64,000 nucleotides of DNA from NCBI GenBank assembly GCA_005765155.1, contig VCCP01000005.1:124001-188000 (forward strand). The letters run 5' to 3'. The notes under the pieces were generated by a model. The model made no database searches. It worked only from the letters and a program-made list of their open reading frames with translations, and was not told the origin of the DNA. Positions 33,363 to 44,746 of the stretch are shown here, piece after piece; position 1 is the first letter of the stretch; each line of letters opens with the position of its first letter. Source of the DNA: Zelopaecilomyces penicillatus (lineage: Eukaryota > Ascomycota > Sordariomycetes > Hypocreales > Pseudodiploosporaceae). A program made the position numbers and the translations under genes.

Positions 33363-33981
33363 TGGCGGATAACATCAAAGATTGGTAGGTCCTCTGGGCG
33401 GCCACCTCCAGCTATTTTATGAATACATAAACATGCCCATTGGAAATCCATCATGGTTCGCATCTTTTCGGCCTCGACCATCGGGATCTCTTAAAGCTCT
33501 TCCTCATCGTAAATATATCCATTTGTTGGTATTGATCAAGAGGTTCGTTCTCATACGGCTTCAGTTTCACTGCGACTTTATTAGCGAAGGAAGCATTATA
33601 AGACGGGGGGAATGGAGCTTGCATGATCTGATGAGATTATTATGCATGAGTAGGATAAGCAAAGCTTCAGGCGCCAAGAACAAACACATAATTACAGAAA
33701 GACGATCTGTGCAAAACCTTCTCCGAGTCTATCGAGTATGTCGGACGTCCTATTTCGATGTGCCGCGGTTTGTACTGCTCCTGACATATGGCCTGTACAA
33801 TGTCAGGGTGGTGCCCAATAACTGGGACACCGGTCAATCTGACAGTCCAGGCGATGTGGTTTCTGCATCCCAAAGAAGATGCTTGACCAGACATTTTTGG
33901 AGACTCTCCATCTGAATCGAGTTTCCTGCATTTCGTGCCCTAAAACTGCCAAAACTGGTCTGCATTGATGTAGTTTCTGCC
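33363..33981 (-). pseudogene. Internally deleted tandem copy of the HNH nuclease gene
   Basis: 33363-33500 matches the 3' coding end of the intact gene at 34154-34290 (for example CTGGGCGGCCACC and GGAAATCCATCATGG are shared). Similarity then jumps to the exon 1/intron 1 region: 33570-33690 pairs with about 34920-35110, sharing GCATGATC.GA and the conceptual VIMCLFLAPEALLI versus IVCLLLAPDDALIA, then NNLIRSCK in both. The roughly 600-base HNH core is missing. The copy begins with an ATG on the minus strand at about 33981 (MAETTSMQTSFGS, compare METTPRQAAS) and has in-frame stops. It is a dead duplicate on the same strand just downstream of the functional gene. Confidence 0.7.
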
Positions 33982-34012
33982 ATGGTGGATTGTAAGACGA
34001 CAGTGATAGTGT

Positions 34013-34060
34013 TCAGCAATATCCAGCAATGTCTGGCAATGTCTGGTAATGTCTGGTAAG
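34013..34060. repeat. Short 10-bp tandem array, copy B
   Basis: Consecutive 10-base units AGCAATATCC, AGCAATGTCT, GGCAATGTCT, GGTAATGTCT. It lies about 60 bases past the stop codon of the intact HNH gene and repeats the unit of the array at 33075-33120. Confidence 0.7.
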
Positions 34061-34119
34061 GGTTTGTCAATAGGATGGACCGAGCGGGTTGGAAAACTCA
34101 ACCATGAATCTATCCCTCC

Positions 34120-35270
34120 TCATCTTGTCCATTTACACCATTCATCCAACTCCATCGGCGGATAAACATACAGAATTGGCAGATCTTCTGGGCGGCCACC
34201 CCCTGCCATGTTGTGAATACAAAGGCATGCCCACTGGAAATCCATCATGGCTTGCATTTTTTCAGCATCGATTGTCGGTATTCGGATACAAAAGATTGAA
34301 CCCGAATAAAGTTCTTCCACTTGGCTGTCATCGCCATGGATTTTGTTAACCACGGAAATCATTCTCTGAAACTCGTCGTCATCATCAATATCCATTAGTC
34401 GGTGTGGATCAAGGGTCTTCCTTCCGTCCTTGTCCTTGCCATCTTGCTTCAGAAGTCTGATCTGAAGCTTGACCTTGGTGATGCTAGGATCGTGTTCGTC
34501 TATCCAGGAATCCTTCCAAAATATACTAAACCTAGCTTCAGCCCATGCAGAGTGAAGGGTCGAAGACAATGTGAGCATGTTCCAGGGATAGTCGGTGCAT
34601 CCGGGGCCTCTGTTATATAAAAGGTCCATATAATAATGATCTTGGTACGGGAAAAGATTAATAACCCTGTCGACCATTCGTTCAAGTGCGCTGCACTTTG
34701 TCACGGAATTGTTGATCGAAAAGGGCACTATGTGAGCTACTTCCAGCCGGCCAGCACCAGCCCCAATGAGAATGCACTGTCCACCATCCCGTTCCTTGGC
34801 CTGAATGGGGGTCAGTGTTGCATTTGAATACGAAATGAATTTCAATGAGATGTAACCTACAAGGCTGGCTCTTGTCATATTTCTCGGCAGGTGCTGGTCA
34901 TCATCATTATCGGTACTTGCTTCGGCCGATAGATCGTTCTCATCCGTCCTGACTAGAGCTGGAACTTTGTTAGCGAAGCACTGTGTTAGGGGATCGGACA
35001 GAACTTGCATGATCGAATGAGATTGTTGTACATGGCTCCCCATTCACATGGAAGCTTTAGTGATCCGTAGGCGATAAGGGCATCGTCAGGCGCTAAGAGC
35101 AGACATACAATTTGTTGAGCTGTCATGTGGAAGCTCTCATCCTTGATACGGCGCCGCTGACGCGCAATAATCTTCCGAATGTGATCTCTCTGCTTTTCAG
35201 CTCGATCAGCTGGCAGTACCGGCTCCTCGGCTTCCCGTGGAGATGCCGCTTGTCTTGGTGTAGTTTCCAT
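34120..35270 (-). CDS. HNH-endonuclease-domain protein (HNH_2 type)
   Basis: Three exons (35270-35048, 34958-34861, 34800-34120) give 333 residues. The second intron (60 bases) is in frame and stop-free but has good GTAGGT/TTCAG sites. The N-terminal third is charged (EKQRDHIRKIIARQRRRIKD) with a helical QIVCLLLAPDDALIAYGSL. The HNH core begins at AKERDGGQCILIGAGAGRLE, with the first His in VAHIVPFS and the Asn/second His in NMLTLSSTLHSAWAEARFSI. Such standalone HNH_2 proteins are abundant and variable in filamentous fungi; their job is unknown, and a DNA-cleaving role is inference from the fold. The exon 2 start could be 10 bases earlier (AAAG) instead of the chosen CAG. A decayed tandem copy lies immediately downstream. 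Confidence 0.7.
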
Positions 35271-38200
35271 CAGGGAGCGGAGGTGTAAGTGGAAGTGGAA
35301 GTGTCGAGCAACGAATGTGATAAGTGCTGTTCTACGGTGAGACAGATGGAGAGGAATTGGAAGTCAAACGAAATGTGAGTGCCTAGAGAGAAACGTGATC
35401 TGATACTGACACTGGCACAGTCACTGTTGGCAGGTGCAGACGGCAGCTGTGCCCCACATGACAAAGTTGTGACTTTTTCGATTTTTTCATTTTTTTCTCT
35501 AGAAAACTCTATCTCGTGTCATTCAATGATGCAACAAAGACGGGCTTTACAGGCGACTTTCCACCGGGTTGACGTTGCAAGGGAGTCTGATCCTTGGCAT
35601 CTTTTCGGAGACGTTGGCCTCAATGACAGCCCCTGAATAGTCGTTCTGGTGTATTCATGCTCCAACTCAAATCATACTCTTCCAACTATTCCAACAAAGT
35701 CTCATTCTCATCGTCTTTCGTGCAGCCTCAATCCACTGCTATCCATCTCTCGGGCTGTCGGAGATGGCCGCTCAAACCTATCAGGATATGTCTCGCATTG
35801 CTCTGAGGGGCAATAATCGTATTCCGTTAGCGTCGTCATCCGGTTTCTCCAAGCAGCCTAGATGGAAATATGTCTGAATCGGGGTCAGTTAGAAGGACCG
35901 AAAAGAGCATCTTTGCCCATGATGGTAGTAAAATGGGAACTTGCTCAAGTGTCCAGACGAGACCCCATCCCTTTGGCAAGTGCCTTCTCCACCCCCATCG
36001 GCACACGGCCCTGGACCCCTCTTGACTGCGTACTCATGTGAGGAAGCTGTTAAAATAACACCAAGTCGGCCCAGATGAAGACGAAGTTTCGTCAACACAC
36101 TGGCCACTGGACTCCCTGCAGTTGACTCACAATTCGTGCCAGCCTCTGCCTAAAGCCATCCCCGATTACCATCTCCCCCCTCGCCGCCTTTTGAAAGAAG
36201 ATGTGTCTGCTTCATCCTAAGGGTTGAGGCTATTGCCGTCGTCAGACACCTGGCTTTTTCTCTGATAGTTCTCTCGGGCATTGCTCAGGGGTATCGGTTC
36301 CCTTGATGACCGTAATATATGCGCAGAATCTCGGTAATTCCACCCTCCGCCGCTACGATGCCTGTATGCTTCTCAGATATTCGAGAGTCCCGATAATAAT
36401 CGAATGTATTCCTGGTCAATATTATGTCCCAATAAACGCTGGATGTCGACCCAAGGCGCCATAATTGGCCGATTGCTTATTGGATTGTGTGTGTCAAGAT
36501 TCCTTGGGTGTTTCAGAATGATCCCTGAGCTGGGAGATTGGTGCAGATTCCTACCAAATGCATTGATTGTGGGTGAAGCTACGAGGCAACCGACCCCGGA
36601 GTCTGGTTTGTTATCCTATCGATTAACTCGCTACTCCTCATATCATCCAACGAGGCCCTGTCCTTGCAAATGAATTCATCCGCACCAACTTGATTTATAA
36701 TGTCATTTCTACCGCAATATCATCCCAAGCTCTGAAACTGGAACCAAACTCATAAAACAGGGGCAGGACCTCAGGCTAATGTTGTCGTGTTGTGTTTTGC
36801 TCAGGGTTCTCAATTGCAGCATCCTCAACCATAATTCACGGCTCTTACGCCTGAGAGTAAGTGAAGTCTCGTCGTACTATCCGTCCTAAGCCAAGATAAT
36901 TAATCAATATTCTGCCGAGTTTCTCACCACGTCCTTCAAAGGCATGCAGTGACGCAGTTGGCGTAGTGTGTGTCGGAATTTGGTAACAGGATTCTTCTCC
37001 CAGATTTATTTGCAATGTCCACAGAAAAGTTGGGGTGGCTGTACAGTTAATGCAATGGACACTGCCAGTTGTTTTTTACATCTTGACAACGGATTGATAA
37101 AGTATCTGTGAGTAGAAGCAAGCTCAGCAAACACATCCTCTCGGTGCATTTCAAATCGTAAAAGCCCGCAGCAAGATAATGCCATTTTCTTTCTGGTAGC
37201 AATGCCACCGAACTGGCTCTGGTCAGTGGTACCAAACATCTGCTGGAAAAGGAAGTCGATAGAGAGGCGGAAACTTTCTCTGGTGGAACGGTAATGTCCT
37301 TGTGTTAGATGTGTGAACCCATCTGGAACCGCGATAGGCCGCAAACCCTTCAAGGCAAACACCTGACCTGATGCCTAGGACTGCTTTCACATGAATAAAC
37401 GTGATGGTTGGATTCGATATAGGTTTGTGATGTCTCTCGGCATCAAGCTGGCTTCGCTTGGAGTGTAAATGCGAACAATACTCAAGGTCTAGCATTTCTG
37501 TGCCACAACGAGTCTTTCATAGTTTGCTCATCACTGGCTAGGACAGGAGTCCCGTCGCAAACACAAACCTATATATCAACGTCAGTAACAATCCACGTAA
37601 CTTTTAGATGAGACGCAGTTTGGCCTGCTGCACAATCACATACATTTCGCTTTTGAGCTCGTGTTCGCTCATTAGTCATATGTCTAGACATGGCAGTTGC
37701 CTTCTTTCCATGAATGAGGCTTGGCTTCAATTCTTTCTGCTTGTCCATTTCCCACCGTGATAAAGTGCCATCGTGATACCTTATCGTAGCAGGAAGCTTC
37801 GCTGGACAACATCTGGGTTCCATTTATGAGCGAATAGTAAGAAAATTTCTATATTGGCGAAATTGGCACTCTATGAACTCTGCCGGCCCTCGCTCTCCCT
37901 GTTCCGTATTCACAGCCACGATTCCAGAATCGAGGGATAGGTGGTTTGAGCGACTTAAAGATCGTTGACTATTATCTGAAATTTTTCGTTTTTCCTTCTA
38001 TGACGCTTATCTGTGTCTACCATATGTTAGCCAATTAAAACTCCACAGAGAGGAAGATTTCCTTACTCCATACTACCAAAATTTATCTTGTATTTCAAGC
38101 AAACGTTTATTTTCCAACGTCGTTGTCGCTTCGAATTTCTCTTCAATAGCAGACGGATTCTCAGATTTGGTTCTCCAGACAATGATATAGGCAGGCAATA

Positions 38201-39122
38201 GGACAGGTTCATCAATCGATCATGGGTTCATAGGTTGGGGCATTCTTTTAGAAAGAAATCAAACGGGAGGCGTTATTGGCAGTCTGTGAACTGATACGCG
38301 AGCCTTCCGTCTTGATTCTGTGTGTTGTATTTGTTTAACGTGGTAGTTCCTGGACGACACACCTGGGAGGCAATCGGGAGAAGTTCCCTCTTATGAGGAA
38401 ACTTCCAGCGCGTTGAACTTGTTTATTGATAGCGCATTTGAAGAAAAAAAAATCTGGGATTTCGTGGTCCGAGTCATCGTCTGCCCCTCAAAAGCAATTT
38501 TCGTAATCGGCAAGAAGTAATTCCGCCAACTCAAAAATGATTGAGAGTGACCTGAAGTTGGCGTTGAAGTATACTTTCAATCATTTTCACCAAAATTCCT
38601 GAATAGATTCTTCCACATGTATCCACAGTCAAATGCCACCATATGATCTCCCCAGTTCAAAAGTGCAGAAGTAGGGAGCGTGGAACATAAATAAATTCTT
38701 CGCTAAATCATGTCACGTTCATACTGGTCAGTTTAACGTTGTCAACGATGGATCAAATCACCACATCTTTTGTTAATGAAGAATGCTCGCACGAGGGGGG
38801 GGGGCGTAGCTTCGTTGAATGGATAATGACTTACCATGCGTATCAGGAAATATATTAAATCTGATTTGAAAGTCTGTGTATATACAGGTTGGGACTTTTA
38901 TGAGACTTGTATGTAAACCTCACCAAACAAAGCGTCCTGAGAATCTTCCTGGTTCTGAGCAAGCGAACCGACAAGAAAGTCGAGGACATCAGTCAACTCT
39001 TGGGCATTGCCCGTCATCAGGGCAAATAGACTGAACAGTAACAGAAACGTTAGAGAATGCTAAACGAAAAGGGACAATATCTTCAAACACTTACGGGGAT
39101 CAGCGAGTCGGACAACCATGAT
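35271..39122. other. Gene-poor stretch with possible minus-strand relics
   Basis: About 3.9 kb without an intact gene. On the minus strand 37823-37006 holds successive open blocks, including LPATIRYHDGTLSRWEMDKQ and later VPDGFTHLTQGHYRSTRESF and FRLSIDFLFQQMFG, in shifting frames, suggestive of a broken gene that I cannot assign. At 39019-38896 (minus) a coding-like end reads LFALMTGNAQELTDVLDFLV and GSLAQNQEDSQDALFGEVYI before TAA, after a good CTGTTCAG acceptor. Neither joins to a plausible start. A G-run occurs near 38795-38804. Confidence 0.35.
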
Positions 39123-39779
39123 TCATAGCTGCCAAGACAACATCTTGTTGGAGCAACCATGAGCCATGCTGCTTGCAAGCCGCACTTGCGTGTATGGTAG
39201 AAAACACCATTGAACGCCCCCAGGTCCCTTCTTTTTTGTGATTGAGTGAGCGCTCACGCCTGATGTGAATGGATTACAGTTCGCACACGACCATGTCGTT
39301 TTATGGCCAAGGCCCGAGGGTGGCCCGAGGGTGGCCCGAGTCACAATGAAACAATAGTTGTCCATACATTATACGCCTCCTGTAGTATTCGAAAGCTGTT
39401 TTGCCTTGGCAGCTTCGCTTCGTTGCTTCGACTTATGGAAAGTAGTCGGCTCCCGTTTGAAGCCCAGTGACGCGTCGTGGATTTGGCGAATTATCTCGCA
39501 AGACGTTGGTTCTTGGGCCATAACCGGAGAGGCGTCGTTGAGAGGGGACGGTCGGGGTGGGTAAATCCTTTGGCAAGGTTGACAAATTGCTTCAATTCTA
39601 GTAAAGATCGGCGTACCACCTTCGCCAGACTTGTCCTGAAACTCGTAGTCTTGGTCATCTTCGCACTCATCCGTCACACACCCAGCCAGCTGCTCCGCCA
39701 GCAGCCTTTGGCCGTCATCGTGCGTCAGGATAAAGGGCAACCATCTTGCTGCTTGTTGTTTCATGATTGGCCTCACCAA
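39123..39779 (-). pseudogene. Decayed relative of the DUF3716-like gene
   Basis: A 136-codon open frame (39779-39369, starting MVRPIMKQQAARWLPF and containing ICQPCQRIYPP) is followed on the same strand by a block near 39320-39260 encoding GHKTTWSCANCNPF. That block matches HKTAWTCANC of the gene at 43.8-44.7 kb at both protein and DNA level (about 22 of 28 bases over the core). The zinc-like motif is no longer followed by its usual cysteine, and a TAA separates the two parts. A perfect 13-base duplication (CCCGAGGGTGGCC) sits next to it. It is best read as a dead copy on the opposite strand. Confidence 0.4.
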
Positions 39780-39997
39780 ATATTGTATGCGGTATGTTCT
39801 GTCTCAATGGATGAACTCTCCAGCCGAGTTCAGCTAGGTACACAACCATTTATCGGCCTAGGGTTATTTTGTAAGCTTTGTGTGTTACGGCTGGCATCAT
39901 CGACAGCCTGCTCGTAAGACAACCTCGTCAATAGGCCTTGGGCGAACCCAGGAATCCTTGGGTCCCCCCAATATGTAATGCCGAATATTCGGTACTA

Positions 39998-40489
39998 TCA
40001 ATTGCCTGTTGCATTGTTCTGAGATGTCTTGGGATATTCTATAATAATTTCGTAATTGCAGACTTGGTGTAGGTTGACTCCGAATGCGTTAAAGGCAAGA
40101 GGTGTACCAGGACACCAAACCCCCGAGTTGAGGCCATTGAACAGCCGATGCGGACTTCTCAGCTGTAACGGGATGAGTTGTGAATCGAGTGACAGTTGCA
40201 TATTGACATGGCCGTTGTAGAAAGGGTCTCGAATTTCCTTTCTGCGAAGACGTGGTGCCAGGCTAGGCTGCGGTGCAGGGGCCTGGATTGCATCGACATC
40301 TCTTTGAAGGGAATCGGTGACGTTTGCAAATGCTGCACAAAGTTGGTGTATTCTTCTAGGGAAAGAGGCCTTAAGAGATGTGCTCTTTAATGTCTTGGTA
40401 ATGATCGCAGAAGGGTTACCCCCATCGATTTGGTGTAATGGCAGCACGTCACGCCCTCCGTCATGTCTTTCGCAGCCATTTTTCTTCAT
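39998..40489 (-). CDS. Doubtful ORF or relic
   Basis: Open frame of 163 codons with middling composition (SFPRRIHQLCAAFANVTDSL, RRKEIRDPFYNGHVNMQL). No domain, no signal peptide and no neighbour evidence. It is listed because it is the longest frame in this part of the island; it may be a fragment or chance. Confidence 0.2.
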   Translation of the reverse strand: MKKNGCERHDGGRDVLPLHQIDGGNPSAIITKTLKSTSLKASFPRRIHQLCAAFANVTDSLQRDVDAIQAPAPQPSLAPRLRRKEIRDPFYNGHVNMQLSLDSQLIPLQLRSPHRLFNGLNSGVWCPGTPLAFNAFGVNLHQVCNYEIIIEYPKTSQNNATGN

Positions 40490-43400
40490 CTCAGTAACTC
40501 CGGCTGTCTATGAACCAGACCGGCAGTGCTTTGATCGATAGTGTTCTCTTCCGTTGAGAAGAACCATTGGGTATGTCGTCGGTGGTATAAGATATAAGCC
40601 AAATGCGGCATGTGTGAAATCCTCCTGTCCATGGCAATGAACTATTGTGGGAGCTTTGTGTGTGATAGCTTGTGTGATCAGCATTTTGCTCGTATTTCCG
40701 ACGGGTTCAGTCAGAGACGGCCCTCAAATCTGATAGCGTCCATGTGTTAAGGGATCTCTTCCCAAGTATAACGTTGGTCATACCAGATGCAATTCCCACA
40801 GCGATCGTGCGAGATCCCTTCCCCAGAGACGTAATTCAATGCTGAAAACAAGACGTGTTCTGGAGGGCTTGCTGATAGTGTTCATTGCAATGGTCACAGA
40901 GAAATGGGTTCCTTTGTCCGTATAATGCTAGGAATGGGCTTATCGGGTTTGATCCGGTAGCAGTACCACATCAGATCTGCTGTCCGATCGTTGGCTGCAA
41001 ATCTTGTTCATTTCCAAAACCCGGCAGCGATACTAGTCTTCTCCCACCGAGCTTTGCTCTTGCCTCTACCACATTCGTCGCCGAGGATGGCCGCCCACTG
41101 TGGGCCCATCATTTTGTCTATAATGGCATTCTCGCCTGTCATGATTGGTCAGTACAAGTTACAATCTCGAGGATATGTACTGTTGTTTCGATCGATAGAA
41201 CGAATTTGAAGATGGGAATTAATTACCTACCACTTGATGCGGCTTTGGCCAAGTTTTATTTTTGCCTGGGGCTGTATCTGGAACTATGGTTTCATTCTAA
41301 TCTGTTGTTTCGAATAGCCTGGCTTTGGGATTAGGGTTGATGAGCAAAGGGCTCCCTCCTCCGTTGCAAGCATGTTGCCTTTATGTAATTGCCGCACGAC
41401 CTATCTTGCGTTATTCGACTGCTTTCAGACCTTTATAAAGCGAACCTTTATATAGTCAGTGTCCAGTCACTATGGGAATTTCGGGGTGTTTCGGGCATTA
41501 TGACATACCATGGGCACTTCAACAAATTGCACATAACCAAACCAAAACGTTATAGCAAATGACACAAGAAGCAAAGATGCCAAACGAGATGAAACAGCAT
41601 CCGCATCTCTGGCAGCAAAGCGGTGATGGTCCTTGTTACCGTTTCAGTCGCGTGAATCCGTACAGCATAGGCTTGCAGTTCTCGTAATTCTGCAAAGACT
41701 TGGGAAACTCACCTTACATATCAGCCAGCAGAAGTTTTTAGCTGGAGAGAATTGATAGGTTCTCAAGATCCATGCAGTCTTTTATTTCGGGACAGAAATG
41801 GCTGTCCTCGTCCACCTTTTTCATTGCTTTCAGATACGAATGCACCATAGTACTCCTCGCTCATCTAGCATTCTAGATGAGGGCGTGGTACTAAATGAAA
41901 TGCCAAAGAACCCGCCGTAGTGTTAGAAAATCCTCCAAGATAGATCTAACACTTGATATGCTGGACTGCTGTTAGTATGCCACCGATAAGTCAAAGGACT
42001 TAAAAAGCTAGTGTACGTACAATGTTTGGATGCGCAAGGGAGATAGATTAGACGTGTAGTAAAAGGGAGATTGGCCATCGCAAAGCCATTTTACACCATG
42101 TAAATCGGGAGCTCTGGAGAAGTCTGGGACACTAACGTGATTTGGTATAACAAAGTAATTAAAAGTAGCCAGGGGAACTGGCAACTTGAACAGAAGGTGG
42201 TGATGTGATTTCGGCGGTTCTTCCGTCTTCAATTGGCGCGGGGTTTTGTTATCTGCGTGTCGTTTCAAATCTGGTTCTGTCGCTGTTTCTTTCTCAAACC
42301 AATACATTTGTCTCAGTGCAGCATAAAACAAGATTTTTCGGATTATGCGACAGCGGCTCAATGGACCATCTGTGTTTACGGTTTTTAATAGTTGGGTGCA
42401 CGTGGAGTCATCATCCCCAAAGTCGACTTCTCTTCGCCCAAAGATGGCATAAATCGGTCATCATGCATCGGAAGAAGAGAAAATCAAGTGAGCAAATGAG
42501 TCGGAAGCGCCGTCATTTTCGTCTTGTGAGGGAAACTGCCTCGGATTTCGAGTATTGTTGTCTTCGACGAGAATGAGTATGTTATTGAACGGACGGACAT
42601 TGTGGGATGGTGAAGCAGCAAATTGTGTCTCTGATCTCGGACAGGTGTAATATTCCGTCATGGTGATTCTTGTGAAGCCATCGCAGGATTGTCTTATTCA
42701 GCAGTGTGTGGGTATTGTTCTTCTGTAGCCATTTTCATCTTTGTCAAACAAGTACCCTGCCGGGCCTTGTCCTACCATCAATTCATCCACCGAAGTCTTT
42801 GTAACCGCAAAACCCAGTCAGCTTGATGTAACATCTCAATCAGAACAGTGATGGGGGGATCCATACTCAAGAAATGGATCAAGTCGTGATGTAGCGTCCA
42901 TGTCAAAGAACTCGGTTTGCTCTTGCAGTGAGTGTCAGTGCACTATTTCTCAGTGTACCCTGATGAAAGACTTACTTTGTAAATTCATCCATGTCTATCA
43001 ACTCAAGGGACATGAGCAACGCCCGCCTTGAAGACACGCAGTTTGTAGAGGGAGGCGTTGGTAGTGTTGGCGTTGCTCTAATTCCAGATCCTGTTGGCCA
43101 CTTTGCTTCCCCTCGTAGCTGGCTTTGTTTCTGCCCAAGAGCGCTTCAACTGAGAAGAGACCCTTGGACAGTCAGTTTGGGGGCTTGCTGTGGTCACAGG
43201 TGCGGGCGTTCGATGTGGAGTGGAGATCCTGATGGGTGATTGACAACAGAGGGAAGAATAGCAAGGGGTTTTATGTCAATAAGATTGTCAAGTCGTTTAT
43301 TTGTTCATTCACAGCCAAAGTGGGCAAAACAAGGCCAGATGATGATTGACGTGTCAACACAATAAGGAAGCAAACAAAAAGACAAAAGTGAAGTGTCTCG

Positions 43401-43581
43401 CCGTTGCACGTCGCCGTAATCATCAAACGAAGCCATCTCACCATTACACGTCACCACAATCAACAAACGAGGCGGACGCAGCAAAGTATCTCGCCGCTGC
43501 ACCTCACGACAAAGGCAAACCAACCGAAGATGATGGATTCATCAATAACGGCTGGCAACCTGCAATCCGTTGTACTGCCAA
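40490..43581. other. Gene-poor stretch with coding-looking fragments
   Basis: No intact gene. On the minus strand short coding-like pieces occur: ENAIIDKMMGPQWAAILGDE near 41145-41010; MHDDRFMPSLGEEKSTLGMM ending at TAA near 42390; and MSLELIDMDEFTK (43013) then EQTEFFDMDATSRLDPFLEY ending TGA at 42836, separated by GTAAG/AAG sites that do not keep frame. They may be remains of one or more decayed genes. Confidence 0.35.
43396..43510. repeat. Imperfect 40-bp repeat with G-to-A differences
   Basis: A unit starting TCTCGCCGTTGCACGTCGCC at 43396 recurs at 43436 as TCTCACCATTACACGTCACC and partly at 43489 as TCTCGCCGCTGCACCTCACG. Over the first 21 bases the second unit differs from the first only by five G-to-A changes, four of them at CG dinucleotides. 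Confidence 0.7.
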
Positions 43582-43801
43582 ATGCAAACTCCATCGCTCG
43601 CACTCTTGGTGTCGGCCGTTGCCATCTACGCTACTTTCTACACATTCTTCACTCTTCACAGCATGGGTAATCACGTCTAAAACATAAACCAACTTACGTC
43701 TACAACCCAACTCGCCCTCACTTTCTATCACCTCTACTCCCTCAGGCATGCCCTCTAGAAACAGCATGGGAATTCCAGGCTCTCGCCAAATGACCGCTTA
43801 G

Positions 43802-44746
43802 GAAGCAGTCGTTCAGGCCGCCTACCTTGATCCCTATGATTTGCCTCGACCCAGAGACATCCTCATTTTGTCATGCGCCCCAGTTCAACGTGCGCTCAAC
43901 TGGCGCGGCGGTGAGGAGACCAACGACAACGACAATGACAACGATAACAGGGAAGATCCGGCTGCAGCAACGCTCAATGCCGACCTGCGCAAGTCGGGCC
44001 CCGCCTCACGCGATGCCATGTTAGCCGTCATGGTGCAGGTTGCCGGGCTTGTCGCTGACGAAACTTGTGAATGTTGCCGCGCGGGTGGCGGCGAATGGGT
44101 CGAGTGCATCATTCCGCCTCCTGGCCACGGGCACAAAACGGCTTGGACTTGTGCGAATTGCTTTCGCGGCAAACGAATAGAGTCTTGCTCGCTGTTTCTC
44201 AAGACGGACCAGCTAGATCGGGTGAAGAAGCAGTGTGAGTTGAGCACCTCCAGATGACTGACTGCGTTTGTTTTACCTCGTCTGTCCAAGGCAGGGTAAT
44301 GGTTGTTTCGTAGGCGAACACGTATGTTAACTTGTGTTCGCAATGCAGTATTCGGGTGGCAGCCTCCTGTTCCCTCCGACAACTGGGGAATTTGTCTTCG
44401 TGCTCCCCCAAACATGGCGCAGTTAGCCAGCACACCACAGCAAGAACACGCAGGTGGGTATGAATGTCGTAAGAAGCAAAAGGTTCTTGCTCAAGAGACG
44501 CATCTAGCTGTCCAGCCCATTGAAACCAAGACTGCAGAGCCCAGCATTACCATCAATAATAACGGCCAAGGTAACAACAAGACGGCCAAGAACGCAGGCC
44601 AAAACCCGGCTCGGCGCTTGTGGGATCAAATGCCCTTGCCCGCGCTGTTCACAAGCACACTCTGGGTAGAATTGAGCCAGGTTCTCGACGAACCAATGCT
44701 AACAAACGAGGAGTTTGAGAAAGAAATCAACGGCCAGTACGATTGA
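43802..44746 (+). CDS. DUF3716-like cysteine-motif protein, 5' end unresolved
   Basis: Two well-supported exons, 43802-44234 and 44349-44746, with a 114-base GTGAGT...GCAG intron. From residue 1 of this reading: EAVVQAAYLDPYDLPRPRDI, an Asp/Asn repeat, then a cysteine cluster CECCRAGGGEWVECII followed by HKTAWTCANCFRGKRIESCS, the CxxC...C...CxxC...C arrangement seen in fungal DUF3716 proteins and probably zinc-binding. The C-terminal part is Gln/Asn-rich and ends LTNEEFEKEINGQYD. The frame is closed by TAG at 43799-43801. This TAG may be a real nonsense mutation (CAG to TAG) or simply the end of an intron acceptor (CGCTTAG) whose donor is GTAATC at 43667. Upstream candidate starts are the ATGs at 43533 and 43582; the latter would give a hydrophobic leader MQTPSLALLVSAVAIYATFY. 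Function is unknown. Confidence 0.55.

Noticed and set aside
44303..44348. Upstream in-frame extension MFRRRTRMLTCV of the second DUF3716 exon
   Set aside because: It is intronic: the GTGAGT...GCAG pair at 44235-44348 joins exons in frame and removes it.
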